Of a stretch of 64,000 nt of DNA, positions 48,150 through 56,639 are shown piece after piece. The number at the start of each line of letters is the position of its first letter. Positions within the stretch are counted from its first letter, which is position 1. The stretch spans positions 165,737 through 229,736 of the forward strand of contig NZ_JABAIT010000003.1 of NCBI RefSeq assembly GCF_012843265.1, in the 5' to 3' direction. Position numbers and translations under genes: made by a program. The notes under the pieces are model-generated. The model had not been told where the DNA came from and did not search any database. It was given only the letters and a program-made list of their open reading frames with translations. Source of the stretch: Bacillus sp. DNRA2. Its GTDB lineage: Bacteria > Bacillota > Bacilli > Bacillales > Cytobacillaceae.

Positions 48150-48872
48150 ATGTATAAATCAATCGAAGAACTAAACGAAACAGTCCGCACACATCGCCGC
48201 AATCACAAACTATCCGCAACCGAACTCGAAGTCCTGGACGTCTTAGCACGTTATAGCTGCAAGGACATCGGGCGTTCATTCCTCGCGAAATCAACTATCG
48301 CCGAACTGATCGGCAAGTCACGTCGTACTATTGTCCGTGTATGCAACCGCCTGGAATTACTCGGCATTATTCGCCAGTCGACACGTATGCGTCAAACAGG
48401 CGACCGTCGTCAAACGAGCAACCTAGTCGAAATCCAACGTGCGGTCGAGCAGCCGGCAGCAACGCCGTGTCATACCGACGTGGCACACCAAGAATCTCCG
48501 TCTATAAACCCTAAAAACAATAATACAAAAGAAACGGCGCCAGCGACGGCAGGCGCGTTAAAACGTTCGATTTATGAGCCGTTATACAATGCGTTAAAAC
48601 CGTATTTTAACGACGACGACATGTATAACGTTTACGGAATCTTACTACGAGCAAAAGCAAGCGTTGACCGTGACGTTAGAATCGAGGACCACAGCGACGA
48701 CTATATCGACGTATTGAAGGCGGTTGTGTTTGCGTACAAACAAGGTCGTGTCCGTAGTATATACGGCTGCTTATACGGAGCATGGAACAAAGTAACTGCG
48801 GAAATATCACGTCGTATTAAGCGTGCTAATGGCGTTAGCGACATACCTGTTTACGATTGGTTAGCGCAATAA
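48150..48872 (+). CDS. Winged-helix DNA-binding protein, possible replication initiator
   Basis: 240 aa. The N-terminal half (about 15-95) is a winged helix-turn-helix: TELEVLDVLARYS, KSTIAELIGKSRRTIVRVCNRLELLGIIRQ and a wing with RQTSNLVEI, a pattern common to plasmid and phage replication initiators and their regulators. A polar linker (about 96-140) leads to a helical C-terminal domain. It is the first gene after the LexA box, with GAGGAGAG upstream. Role as initiator or regulator is inferred from fold and position only. Confidence 0.65.
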   Translation: MYKSIEELNETVRTHRRNHKLSATELEVLDVLARYSCKDIGRSFLAKSTIAELIGKSRRTIVRVCNRLELLGIIRQSTRMRQTGDRRQTSNLVEIQRAVEQPAATPCHTDVAHQESPSINPKNNNTKETAPATAGALKRSIYEPLYNALKPYFNDDDMYNVYGILLRAKASVDRDVRIEDHSDDYIDVLKAVVFAYKQGRVRSIYGCLYGAWNKVTAEISRRIKRANGVSDIPVYDWLAQ

Positions 48873-49212
48873 CGTTACATGTAACTTTGTAATTCCGATG
48901 TGTTTAATCGGATATATAATAGAAGAAACTCGGTATAATTGCGGATATTGGCTGCGTGCAATGTTACGTTAGGACGAATACAGGCGTTTACATAACGGCA
49001 TGATTCCGATAGTTGGAGCGCTATTTTACCAGGCGCGAGGCCTTGACGCGTGACCGTCCGGAAAACTCGAGGGTATCCGTTTATTTTATGCACGTTCTTA
49101 TACATCGCCATGCACACGATCACAACGTAGCAATGCGGGTTCATCGACTGCATAAACTTAGGCCGATAACGTGTTCGCAGTCAACAACGGATAAACCGCG
49201 TCATATAAACGT
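48873..49212. other. Non-coding region in element 1
   Basis: 340 bp. A perfect 12-bp palindrome GTTACATGTAAC (48874-48885) and a small hairpin CCGAT...ATCGG (48894-48911) follow the winged-helix gene. AACGTTTGTTTAA, seen also before the LexA box (48070), recurs at 49208. No convincing gene is present; short open frames lack ribosome binding sites. Confidence 0.45.
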
Positions 49213-49764
49213 TTGTTTAATCGAATGAACGTAACACAACACGCATCTGTTACATTCGTTATGCAGTCGTTTGTATATCGTATGCACTTCGGAATAGGGG
49301 GCGGCGGGGTCATTTTTCAGCAGCCTATCCCTCCCGTATTCAGATATGCGCCAAAGTCAGAGACTCGGACCCGATTACGGAATGTCGACGCCAGGCGGAA
49401 AAAATTTGCGATAAAATTTTTAACCTCGGGGGGTAAAGTCGGACACGCTGCGGAAATTAACGCATACCAACGAGTAGCCGGCGAAGCAATATTCGAAATC
49501 GGCAAACGGTTGAAGCACGTTAAGGAGAACGACCTGGCGCACGGAGAATGGTCGAAGTGGTGCGATTCAATCGGAGTGGATAGAAGTAACGCTAATAAAT
49601 TCATTCGAATATATGACGAATTGTCTAAGTCGAATGTGGTGACGTCACCACGTTTAGGAATGGACGCGCTATACTTGATTGCGCAAATACCCGAAGAACA
49701 ACGCGAACAACCGCACACAATACCGTCAACAGGCGAAACAAAATTATTTTCGCTAACCCGTTGA
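49213..49764 (+). CDS. DUF3102-like protein
   Basis: The frame is open for 183 codons but only the last ~105 look coding: EINAYQRVAGEAIFEIGKRLKHVKENDLAHGEWSKWC-type sequence, then IGVDRSNANKFIRIYDEL, as in DUF3102 proteins of Bacillus phages and plasmids. No ATG, GTG or TTG with a ribosome binding site lies near the expected domain start (about 49440); the nominal TTG at 49213 has none. Either a rare start codon is used or the 5' end is damaged. The following recombinase starts 59 bp downstream. Function unknown; probable DNA binding. Confidence 0.6.
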   Translation: MFNRMNVTQHASVTFVMQSFVYRMHFGIGGGGVIFQQPIPPVFRYAPKSETRTRLRNVDARRKKFAIKFLTSGGKVGHAAEINAYQRVAGEAIFEIGKRLKHVKENDLAHGEWSKWCDSIGVDRSNANKFIRIYDELSKSNVVTSPRLGMDALYLIAQIPEEQREQPHTIPSTGETKLFSLTR

Positions 49765-49823
49765 CATTACGTAAAAGCTACGGTAATATTACGGTAACGA
49801 AACAAAACGAGGGGGCGTTACTT

Positions 49824-50363
49824 ATGAACGTAGTCGAACCAATCCGCAACAAACGCGACATCGACCGCATGAAAAAGGCGCTACACGGCCGCGATCAACT
49901 ACTATTTATATTCGGAATCAATTCGGCACTACGTATTAGCGACATACTGGCGCTGAAGGTCGGCGACGTACGAGGCAAAGAGTCGATCACATTAACGGAA
50001 AAGAAAACGGGCAAGTCGAAGCAGTTCCGCGTCAACAAGGCGATTAGCCAGGCGGTTAAAAAGTGCGTGCCGGCCAACGCAGCTGACAACGACTATCTGT
50101 TTCCGAGTCGCAAAGGCAACGGGGCCATTAGCCGCGTTCAAGCTTACCGGATATTAAACGAAGCAGCAGGCCGCGCCGGCTTAACGGTCAACATCGGCAC
50201 ACACACGCTACGTAAGACGATGGCTTATCACGCGTATCAGTCCGGAGTTGATATTTCGTTACTAATGAACGTGTTAAATCACAGCAGTCAACGCGAGACG
50301 CTACGCTATATCGGAATCACGCAAGACCAAGTTAACGGCGTATTCGAAGCGCTAAACTTATAA
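49824..50363 (+). CDS. Small tyrosine recombinase, catalytic domain only
   Basis: 179 aa. Lacks the N-terminal core-binding domain but keeps R37 (SALRISD), H127 and R130 (THTLRKT), H153 (LNHSS) and Y162 (LRYIGI). Such short recombinases are frequent in Bacillus phages and plasmids, where a multimer-resolution role is thought likely. The start is ATG 49824 behind GAGGGGG; the frame extends 21 codons further upstream without support. It differs from the att-proximal integrase, so the element carries two recombinases. Confidence 0.85.
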   Translation: MNVVEPIRNKRDIDRMKKALHGRDQLLFIFGINSALRISDILALKVGDVRGKESITLTEKKTGKSKQFRVNKAISQAVKKCVPANAADNDYLFPSRKGNGAISRVQAYRILNEAAGRAGLTVNIGTHTLRKTMAYHAYQSGVDISLLMNVLNHSSQRETLRYIGITQDQVNGVFEALNL

Positions 50364-50378
50364 GGGGTGAAAAACGTT

Positions 50379-50603
50379 ATGGACCACGTAATTGGAGCTA
50401 TTCAAACGTACTACGAGATTGAACTTGATGATGTCGCAGACGAACTACGCAGCGGAAAATACGGAAAACTTAGCGATTGTCCATCGTATCGAAGCGCAAA
50501 GGCTATGCTTGAGGCAATTCGAGTATTGGAACGTGCGTATTATGGTGAAGGCCGAACAGTTAATATCCGCGAGGAAATGCGTTATAGGGGGTTTGCGGTA
50601 TGA
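50379..50603 (+). CDS. Hypothetical small protein
   Basis: 74 aa, acidic, probably helical (MDHVIGAIQTYYEIELDDVADEL at the start). No family recognised. ATG 50379 has AAGGGGTG 10 bases upstream. It overlaps the next gene by four bases (ATGA), so the two are translationally coupled. Confidence 0.65.
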   Translation: MDHVIGAIQTYYEIELDDVADELRSGKYGKLSDCPSYRSAKAMLEAIRVLERAYYGEGRTVNIREEMRYRGFAV

Positions 50604-50791
50604 ACGAAGCTAAACTAAAGCGACTGCTCGCCTACATTGACGGAGCAATCGAACGAGAATCACACAGCATTGAGTTCCGCCGTAAGATTGGCAAAAACGA
50701 TAAGGCCGACGGCATGGCAGAGGTGCTGGATGAATTGCAATACGTGCGCACAGAATTGTCGAAAAGTATTGACGAAAAAAGTAACAGATAA
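50600..50791 (+). CDS. Hypothetical small protein
   Basis: 63 aa, charged helical protein (LKRLLAYIDGAIERESHSIEFRRK). Its start overlaps the previous stop. No family recognised. Confidence 0.6.
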   Translation: MNEAKLKRLLAYIDGAIERESHSIEFRRKIGKNDKADGMAEVLDELQYVRTELSKSIDEKSNR

Positions 50792-50859
50792 CGGAAAACA
50801 AGGAAATGAATTGTCAATGACGAAATTATAAATCAATTCCGCGGAAGGTGGCTGTATTA

Positions 50860-51120
50860 ATGAGACAACAGGCGTATTTGTTAGACGGAACTATTTGCTT
50901 AAGCATCACGGACGTTTGCGAGACGATCGAACACATGGCGACAGACTGGGCGAAATCAAGCTACAACAAGGCTACATACGAAATTATTAAGGGGACGTTT
51001 AGCGGTTATGTTAACGACAACAACTGTCCGGTGGGAATGTTTGCAGCCGATGACGGCCGCGAGTTTATTGCGAATGAAGATGACGAGGTAATCGAACTTG
51101 AAATGGCGCTGCTCCTATAA
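50860..51120 (+). CDS. Hypothetical small protein
   Basis: 86 aa. ATG 50860 behind GGAAGGTG. It has mixed helix and strand with an acidic end (IANEDDEVIELEMALLL). No family recognised. It ends the leftward cluster of small genes; a non-coding stretch of about 500 bp follows. Confidence 0.65.
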   Translation: MRQQAYLLDGTICLSITDVCETIEHMATDWAKSSYNKATYEIIKGTFSGYVNDNNCPVGMFAADDGREFIANEDDEVIELEMALLL

Positions 51121-51615
51121 TGGGGCGGCTTTTTTTTATGCCGAAAACGACCCAAGCAGCGCGTTTTGAGCGTTATATATAGTATAGGGGCGAAAAACTC
51201 CGCACTAGCCATTGTCAATCGATATTTATAGTAGGAGGATACCTCACGTCAACATTTTAGGAATAGTACGGACTATTATATGAAGGCTTACTTTCAGCCG
51301 AAATTATATCAGGATTAGTAAGAAATTAGTACCATTTTAAGCGTTTAGTTATCTATGTATTATGAAGGGGAATTTAAACGACATTTTTGCCGAAATGTTA
51401 CGTAATAAAGAATGAAGGGTATAAAATCACTGGATTGTTTGCCTTTTATTATGAAGGTACTCAACTTTTTGCCGTTTAGTTATCTATGTTTTATGAAAGA
51501 ACTTTTAACTAACATACAAGCGTGTTTGCAACGTCTAGCCGGCGGACGCAGCACGCTCTTTTTATTTCCGTAAGTGTTAATAAAAATCAACGTATTACAA
51601 AGGAGGGTCTAAACG
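51121..51615. other. Structured non-coding region with repeated TTATGAAGG motif
   Basis: 495 bp with no gene. A 25-bp sequence (CGTTTAGTTATCTATGT, then TTATGAA) occurs twice, at 51342-51366 and 51473-51497. The core TATGAAGG or a one-base variant recurs at about 51280, 51360, 51411, 51449 and 51490, several times just after a TTTTTGCCG-like block. It ends in a terminator (51519-51567). Could be an RNA element, iterons or a regulator-binding array; nothing known is recognised. Confidence 0.5.
51519..51567 (+). terminator. Hairpin with T-run before the XRE gene
   Basis: AGCGTG and CACGCT pair, with CGTC/GACG nested inside, followed by CTTTTTATTT. The existence of a terminator here supports transcription of the preceding non-coding region. 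Confidence 0.6.
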
Positions 51616-51849
51616 ATGCACTTAACGGCTAACGAGTTTCGCATGATTCGCAAAGTCTACCGATTATCTACGGTCGAGTACGGCGCACTGTGCGACATAT
51701 CCGGAGCATACGTAAATTACATCGAAAATAACAAACGCAACCTAACTGATCGCGTAAGGCGTAAGTTAGTAGCCGAACTACAACTAACACCGGATAAGCT
51801 GGCGCAGATTACCGCCGTTTATAACGAGTACAGCGTTAACGCTACTTGA
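51616..51849 (+). CDS. Small XRE-type helix-turn-helix regulator
   Basis: 77 aa, a single HTH (about residues 8-60: KVYRLSTVEYGALCDISGAYVNYIENNKRNLTDRVRRKL), Cro/CI class. AAAGGAGGG is well placed before ATG 51616. Probably controls genes on one or both sides: the structured region upstream and the candidate origin and helicase downstream. Confidence 0.8.
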   Translation: MHLTANEFRMIRKVYRLSTVEYGALCDISGAYVNYIENNKRNLTDRVRRKLVAELQLTPDKLAQITAVYNEYSVNAT

Positions 51850-52233
51850 CAACGGTTAACGGTTAATTCTGCGACACTAAACGTCGAAAAAGTCAGTAAT
51901 GACGCGGTTTCTAGCGTGTCGTCCTTATAACTAAAGATACGCTAATTCGTAGCGAATTAACACAGGCTAACGCCTGGCAGTCGATAAAGAACAATCGCCT
52001 GCAGTTACTTTTTCGGTGTTCTTTTATTTCGGAAATAAGTTTCGTTAAACGGTGGCAGTGGCTAAATGAGGTACGAATTTAGACACAAGGTTTTTAAAAA
52101 AAGTATATATTTTCTTTTAAGGAAAAAACGCTGAAACCCTTGCGGCTCTAAGGCTCGTAAAAAATTTTAGGAAGAGTTCTTCCTAAAACGGAGTCGAGTA
52201 GCGCAATTAAAAAACAATTTAGGAGTGGATAGG
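51850..52233. other. Candidate replication origin or control region
   Basis: 384 bp before the helicase-like gene. Contents in order: AACGGTTAACGGTTAA repeats, an exact 7-bp-arm palindrome TAATTCG-TAG-CGAATTA (51943-51959), hairpin CAGGC-TAAC-GCCTG (51963-51976), a hairpin with T-run (about 51988-52027), an AT-rich tract (about 52095-52130) and a perfect 11-bp inverted repeat with 2-base loop (52165-52188). Palindromes, an AT-rich stretch and an adjacent helicase are what one expects of an origin, but no experimental or homology support exists here. Confidence 0.45.
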
Positions 52234-53436
52234 ATGGTTAACATTACAGTAGTAGATTCGATTATGGGAGCAGGAAAGACGTCGTGGGCGATTCAGTATA
52301 TGAACGAAGCCTCGCCGTTAGAAAAATTCATCTATATTACGCCGTTCTTAACCGAAGTTGAGCGTGTGAAAAGTAGCGTATCAAGTCGTAATTTTCTACC
52401 GCCTAACAACGCAAACGTTGAAAAAACTAAAATGCGTAGTCTGAAAGATTTAATCGTACAAGGCGCCGACATTGTTTCGACTCATTCGTTGTTCCAAACG
52501 GCCGACGACGAGTTGATCGAGTTAATAACGGATTCAGGCTACACGTTGATATTAGACGAAGTTATGACTGTTATCGAGCCAGTAAGCGTTAAGGCAAGCG
52601 ACATTAAGAAACTCGAAGCAAGTGGCGACATTATAATCGACGGTAATAAGGTAATTTGGACCGGCGACCCTCACGACGATAGCCGTTATCGAGATGTTCG
52701 CGAACTAGCGCAAGCAGGTAATTTATTTTATCACCGCGGCAAGTTCTTAATATGGGCGTTTCCGCCTTCTGTATTCGCTGCGTTTAGTAAGGTTTTAATT
52801 TTAACGTATATGTTCGACGGGCAAATCCAACGGTATTACTACGATATGTTTCGTTTTGAATATAAGTATAAAAGCGTTGTATCGGCTAACGGTGTTTATT
52901 CGTTGATTGATTACGATAGAACACGGGAGAACCGGCGAGAGTTGTTCGGACTTATTGATATTTACGAGGGAAAAAAGAACGATATTGGCAGCCGTAAGAA
53001 CGCATTGAGCGCTACATTCTTACGTCGTGGCGACCTTGATACATTAAAGCAATTGAAAAACCATATTTACGGCTATTTTATTAACGATATTAAGGCGAAA
53101 AAACACGAGGTTTTTTGGTCGACTCTAAAGGAATTAGAAGGGCCGTTAACGCCTAAAGGCTATAAAGGTCGTTATATTCCGGTTAATGCGCGAGCGACAA
53201 ACGAATATCAAGACGTTTCGACATTGGCGTATATATTTAACCGATACCCAAATCCGCATGAGCGAGCATTTTTCGAGGATAACGGCGTAACTGTAAACGT
53301 TGAAGCGTTGGCCGTGTCCGATTTACTTCAGTGGATATGGCGTTCAAGAATACGAAACAACGAGCCTATTAATTTGTATTTACCGTCAAGCCGTATGCGT
53401 GAATTATTAAAAGCATGGGCGGATTACGAAATTTAA
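52234..53436 (+). CDS. P-loop NTPase, DEAD/DEAH helicase-like replication protein
   Basis: 400 aa. Walker A GAGKT at residues 12-16 right at the N-terminus, motif II LILDEVM (D108-E109) and an SF2-like layout between them (FIYITPFLTEVERV, STHSLF). No clear C-terminal motif VI is visible, although ARATNEYQDVSTLAYIFNRYPNP near residue 330 could hold it. Resembles the phage and plasmid helicase-like proteins often annotated as DEAD/DEAH box helicases. ATG 52234 has AGGAG nine bases upstream. Role in element replication is inferred from its neighbour, the candidate origin. Confidence 0.7.
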   Translation: MVNITVVDSIMGAGKTSWAIQYMNEASPLEKFIYITPFLTEVERVKSSVSSRNFLPPNNANVEKTKMRSLKDLIVQGADIVSTHSLFQTADDELIELITDSGYTLILDEVMTVIEPVSVKASDIKKLEASGDIIIDGNKVIWTGDPHDDSRYRDVRELAQAGNLFYHRGKFLIWAFPPSVFAAFSKVLILTYMFDGQIQRYYYDMFRFEYKYKSVVSANGVYSLIDYDRTRENRRELFGLIDIYEGKKNDIGSRKNALSATFLRRGDLDTLKQLKNHIYGYFINDIKAKKHEVFWSTLKELEGPLTPKGYKGRYIPVNARATNEYQDVSTLAYIFNRYPNPHERAFFEDNGVTVNVEALAVSDLLQWIWRSRIRNNEPINLYLPSSRMRELLKAWADYEI

Positions 53437-53450
53437 GGGAGTGGATAAGA

Positions 53451-53897
53451 ATGTTAGAAAAAATTAAAGAGACGGCAAAAGACGAATTACAATTCTTAAA
53501 ACTAGCGAAACAGTTGCGAGTAGGTTGTAACGAAGTAACGTTAAATGCGTTCGACGTTGTAATCGAAGAAGTCGCCGATGATATTAAGGACACTATAAAC
53601 GATTTATTATTCGAAAACGACGAAAAAACTATCGAGTATTACGAAAAATATTCGAGTTTGCAAAAAGACGTCGATCAATTAGAACAATTAGTTCTTGAAT
53701 TTCCGGAAGTCGCAGTATTCGGTACTGACAACGTACCGGACGACGTAGAAGAAGCGTTAAAAGACCATACGGAATATCAACAACTAAAAGTCGAGTATGA
53801 GCAAGCACAAGCTAAATATAGTGAGTTTTCCGATAAGTTCGACGATTACACGGACGAGCAAACGGAACATTACTTCGAATTAGTAACTAAAGAATAG
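53451..53897 (+). CDS. Hypothetical acidic coiled-coil protein
   Basis: 148 aa, strongly acidic, with predicted long helices (IKETAKDELQFLKLAKQLR, then EQLVLEFPEV and VEYEQAQAKYSEFSDKFDD). ATG 53451 behind AAGGGAGTGG, 14 bp after the helicase stop. A terminator follows, so it closes a helicase operon. No family recognised. Confidence 0.7.
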   Translation: MLEKIKETAKDELQFLKLAKQLRVGCNEVTLNAFDVVIEEVADDIKDTINDLLFENDEKTIEYYEKYSSLQKDVDQLEQLVLEFPEVAVFGTDNVPDDVEEALKDHTEYQQLKVEYEQAQAKYSEFSDKFDDYTDEQTEHYFELVTKE

Positions 53898-53920
53898 CAG
53901 CCTAACCGCTGCTTTTTTAT
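53896..53920 (+). terminator. Terminator of the helicase operon
   Basis: AGCAGC and GCTGCT pair perfectly, then six T. Confidence 0.85.
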
Positions 53921-53941
53921 TTTAACGTGGAGGTGATTGGA

Positions 53942-54076
53942 ATGGATACGGATAAAATCGCGCTAGCGTTGTATTTTGTCGGCTTGGCAATCGTTCAAAA
54001 GACCGGCATTAAGTACGTTAACCGCGAAATTGAAATAGCTATCAACGCATTACAAAAACAGCTTAACCTAAAATAA
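53942..54076 (+). CDS. Small hypothetical protein
   Basis: 44 aa (MDTDKIALALYFVGLAIVQKTG, then IKYVNREIEIAINALQKQLN). Strong GTGGAGGTG ribosome binding site. One moderately hydrophobic N-terminal helix; may associate with the membrane. First gene of the second operon. Confidence 0.6.
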   Translation: MDTDKIALALYFVGLAIVQKTGIKYVNREIEIAINALQKQLNLK

Positions 54077-54096
54077 ACGGATTGGAGCGGATTGGA

Positions 54097-54180
54097 ATGA
54101 GCGAAATATTAGAACTATTAAAGGGTATTGACGCAAAGTTAAACGAGGCGTTAGAAATCGGAGGTGGCAGCGATGAGTAA
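54097..54180 (+). CDS. Very small hypothetical protein
   Basis: 27 aa (MSEILELLKGIDAKLNEALE, then IGGGSDE) with GGAGCGG upstream. Overlaps the HNH gene start by eight bases, and its 3' end contains the HNH ribosome binding site, so it may mainly serve translational coupling. Confidence 0.45.
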   Translation: MSEILELLKGIDAKLNEALEIGGGSDE

Positions 54181-54691
54181 AATCGAAACGAAAACATGCA
54201 CACGCTGCGAAGAAACGAAGCCAGTAACGGAATTTCTTTATAACGGCAATAGACGGACAAATTGCAACGATTGTGAACGAATAGAATCAAGCGATAGAAT
54301 GCGCCGGTACAATAAAACACTACGCGGCAAGGCGTCACAGGCATTGCAGTCTAGTCGCAAATGGATAAAACGCAACGGCTACGAAGTCGAGGACGATTTA
54401 ACGCTAATGGACGTAATATGGACGTTTACAACGGCACAAGGCGAATGCAGCTACTGCGGTAATGTTACGGAAGATTATCACATGGAGCATATCGTTCCGT
54501 TAGCTAAAGGCGGACCAAATACGTTCAGTAATATTACGGTAGCTTGTCGGTCGTGCAATTCGTCGAAATCTAGCCACGATTTATTACAATGGCGCGACTT
54601 TGAAGAGGTGGGCGAGGTAATCGAAAAAATGGCGACGCGTAAGGGCGTTAGCATTAAATCAGTGCTAGAGGACATGGAACCGGATGAATAG
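54173..54691 (+). CDS. HNH endonuclease with N-terminal zinc finger
   Basis: 172 aa. N-terminal zinc site C9-C12 and C31-C34. C-terminal HNH nuclease with zinc cysteines C92-C95 and C125-C128 and the core MEHIVPLAKGGPN...N..V..C..CN..K (H106). Small HNH nucleases in phages cut DNA beside packaging or replication genes. ATG 54173 behind GGAGGTGG. Overlaps the next gene by eight bases. Confidence 0.9.
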   Translation: MSKIETKTCTRCEETKPVTEFLYNGNRRTNCNDCERIESSDRMRRYNKTLRGKASQALQSSRKWIKRNGYEVEDDLTLMDVIWTFTTAQGECSYCGNVTEDYHMEHIVPLAKGGPNTFSNITVACRSCNSSKSSHDLLQWRDFEEVGEVIEKMATRKGVSIKSVLEDMEPDE

Positions 54692-55082
54692 TCGTGAACT
54701 AAATTCGATACAAGCGAAGCTAGGCCGCCTTGCTCGCAACGAATGCGTCAATTATAAAGACGGCACTTGTGAGTTGCAGCGATGCGGTGCTTGTGTCGTA
54801 ACCATTAAAACGGACAGCTTACCAGGCAACGTATGCAGATATTTTATGACGTCGGTGCTGCCGGCAGATAAATCGTTAAATAGTGAATATCTCGGTTATT
54901 TTCCGCGAGGTTATCCGTTAAAGAAAACGAAAAAGCCGTCGGCAACGTGCCACCGGTGCGGCGAACCGTTTGAAAAGACAAGCAATGCTGCCAAATATTG
55001 CGAGGACTGCCGATCGTTGAATGAGCGCGATAAGGCGAGGGCAAGAAAGCAAAAAGAACGGCGTAAAATGTCACGGGATTAA
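54684..55082 (+). CDS. Cysteine-rich VLP-domain protein with zinc ribbon
   Basis: 132 aa. The first part (residues 10-65: LARNECVNYKDGTCELQRCGAC, then CRYFMTSVLPADKSL) fits the Cys_rich_VLP domain of Firmicute mobile elements. The second part is a C4 zinc ribbon (CHRCGEPFEKTSNAAKYCEDC) with a basic tail. Probable nucleic-acid contact; function unknown. Coupled to the HNH gene. Confidence 0.8.
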   Translation: MNSRELNSIQAKLGRLARNECVNYKDGTCELQRCGACVVTIKTDSLPGNVCRYFMTSVLPADKSLNSEYLGYFPRGYPLKKTKKPSATCHRCGEPFEKTSNAAKYCEDCRSLNERDKARARKQKERRKMSRD

Positions 55083-55198
55083 ACGCTATAAACCATTGAT
55101 ATAACAGTGTTTTTAAGTGCAAAAAATGGCTATCGGCTACAAATACATTACTTACTATAAATATGCACGTCAATAGCGTGACATTGGAGGGATGTTCG

Positions 55199-55408
55199 TT
55201 GAAACAAGACAAGCTTAACGTTATGTATTGTATGCCACACGAAAAGCTGCCGCCTAACGAGCGATTTATTCGCGTTAAGGTGTCAGACGGCAAACGAACC
55301 GAGATAATCGACTTCGGCCGGCATACGCCATTTAAAACGGTAGTTTCCCAAATTCCGGTCATATTCGGCCATAGGACTTCGGGCAAATCACGGAAAAAGG
55401 CGGTGTAA
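55199..55408 (+). CDS. Hypothetical small protein
   Basis: 69 aa from TTG 55199 behind GGAGG (eight-base spacing). Basic C-terminus (GHRTSGKSRKKAV). Followed after three bases by the next gene. No family recognised. Confidence 0.55.
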   Translation: MKQDKLNVMYCMPHEKLPPNERFIRVKVSDGKRTEIIDFGRHTPFKTVVSQIPVIFGHRTSGKSRKKAV

Positions 55409-55411
55409 CGA

Positions 55412-55759
55412 TTGCGTAAATTTCGCGCGGTGTTATTACACGACGATAGCGACGGCCATTACGGAGCCGGCATCGAGGAACGCGTCGACGGCCAAACGGT
55501 ATGGATTGCCAGTTTATATCTTGGACCGATGCCGAGCCGTAAGCAAGCGCAAAACGAACTAATAAACGTAATTGAGCAACAACTAGCGCCAGGCGACGAG
55601 GTAACGCTAAAGATTCCGGACTTTTCGTTTTATAAACGGGGCGACGAGTTTGCGCCACGATTTACGATTCACAGCGAACGCCTAAAAAAAGTCGTTACAG
55701 CGAGAATGTTGTGCGAGGACGCGCTAAAACGGCGCAGCGATATTATTGAAAAATTATAA
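55412..55759 (+). CDS. Hypothetical protein
   Basis: 115 aa from TTG 55412 with AAGGCGGTG upstream. Beta-rich N-terminal half (RAVLLHDDSDGHYGAGIEER), helical C-terminus. No family recognised. CpG-rich like its neighbours. Confidence 0.6.
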   Translation: MRKFRAVLLHDDSDGHYGAGIEERVDGQTVWIASLYLGPMPSRKQAQNELINVIEQQLAPGDEVTLKIPDFSFYKRGDEFAPRFTIHSERLKKVVTARMLCEDALKRRSDIIEKL

Positions 55760-55773
55760 GGGGGATTTAAACA

Positions 55774-55959
55774 ATGAAACTACATGAATTAGTAGAAATT
55801 TACAAGCAAGTTGAAGAAGCGAAAAAGGAATTATTTTCCGCAAAGCTACGTCAATTCGAGCACCTGGACGAGCACCTAATCGGACTATTACAACGCGCAG
55901 CTAGTCACGACACGTCGTTGTTAGACGAACTAGAAAGCGTTATTAAGGAGGCTAAATAA
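55774..55959 (+). CDS. Small helical protein
   Basis: 61 aa, one long amphipathic helix pattern (LVEIYKQVEEAKKELFSAKL). AAGGGGG upstream. Its stop overlaps the next start by one base. Confidence 0.65.
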   Translation: MKLHELVEIYKQVEEAKKELFSAKLRQFEHLDEHLIGLLQRAASHDTSLLDELESVIKEAK

Positions 55960-56639
55960 TGGAAATTTATTTAACGAGATCACACACATTTGGCGGTGTT
56001 AAGCACGACGGCGGCAAAATTTACGAATATGACGACGCCAACGGTCAACGGCTAGTCGCGGAAGGCTACGGCGTGCCGGTCAATTTTCCGACCATACAAG
56101 GTTACTCACGCGAGATTAGCAGATTAGTAAAAGAATACCGCAAGGAACGCGACGAAATCGCAAAGTCAGAACGCTACCGCGATAACGAGGCGGAGCGTGA
56201 GTTCCAGCTTAAAAAGCTACGCATTGATCTTGACGAAGCTGTGGCGGAAAAGAAAGACGCCTATGAGGTGGATTTAGAAGTCGCGTACCGCGAAAACGCA
56301 GCAAAGGCGTTTGAAATCACGATAGACGATACAGCGAAGGCGTTTGTTGACGCAGTTAAGACGCAATTTAGCGTAGCGCAGAACAAAAGCGACTTAGCCG
56401 ATATGTTAGTCGCAAGACTGAAGAACGCCACGCCAGAGGAAAAGGCCGCACTGTCAATGGCGCTGAACGATATTTCGATTCCGTCGGAACGTTTAGACTC
56501 AGTAAAGCACGAACTAAAAGGCGCTGCACCTGGAGCAGAATCGATGCAAAACTGCGCTATATTGAGCGCCTACAAACAGTATCAAAATCCGGCGGTAGCG
56601 TATGAGCAGCTAAAGGCGGTGAGTGAGCGTGAGCGATAA
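55959..56639 (+). CDS. Hypothetical phage-like protein with coiled coil
   Basis: 226 aa. A short beta-rich N-terminus (MEIYLTRSHTFGGVKHDGGK) is followed by a long charged coiled coil (about 50-120) and a helical C-terminus. No family recognised with confidence; the N-terminal pattern is like small phage proteins that lie before tail genes. Overlaps the next gene by 17 bases. Confidence 0.6.
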   Translation: MEIYLTRSHTFGGVKHDGGKIYEYDDANGQRLVAEGYGVPVNFPTIQGYSREISRLVKEYRKERDEIAKSERYRDNEAEREFQLKKLRIDLDEAVAEKKDAYEVDLEVAYRENAAKAFEITIDDTAKAFVDAVKTQFSVAQNKSDLADMLVARLKNATPEEKAALSMALNDISIPSERLDSVKHELKGAAPGAESMQNCAILSAYKQYQNPAVAYEQLKAVSERER

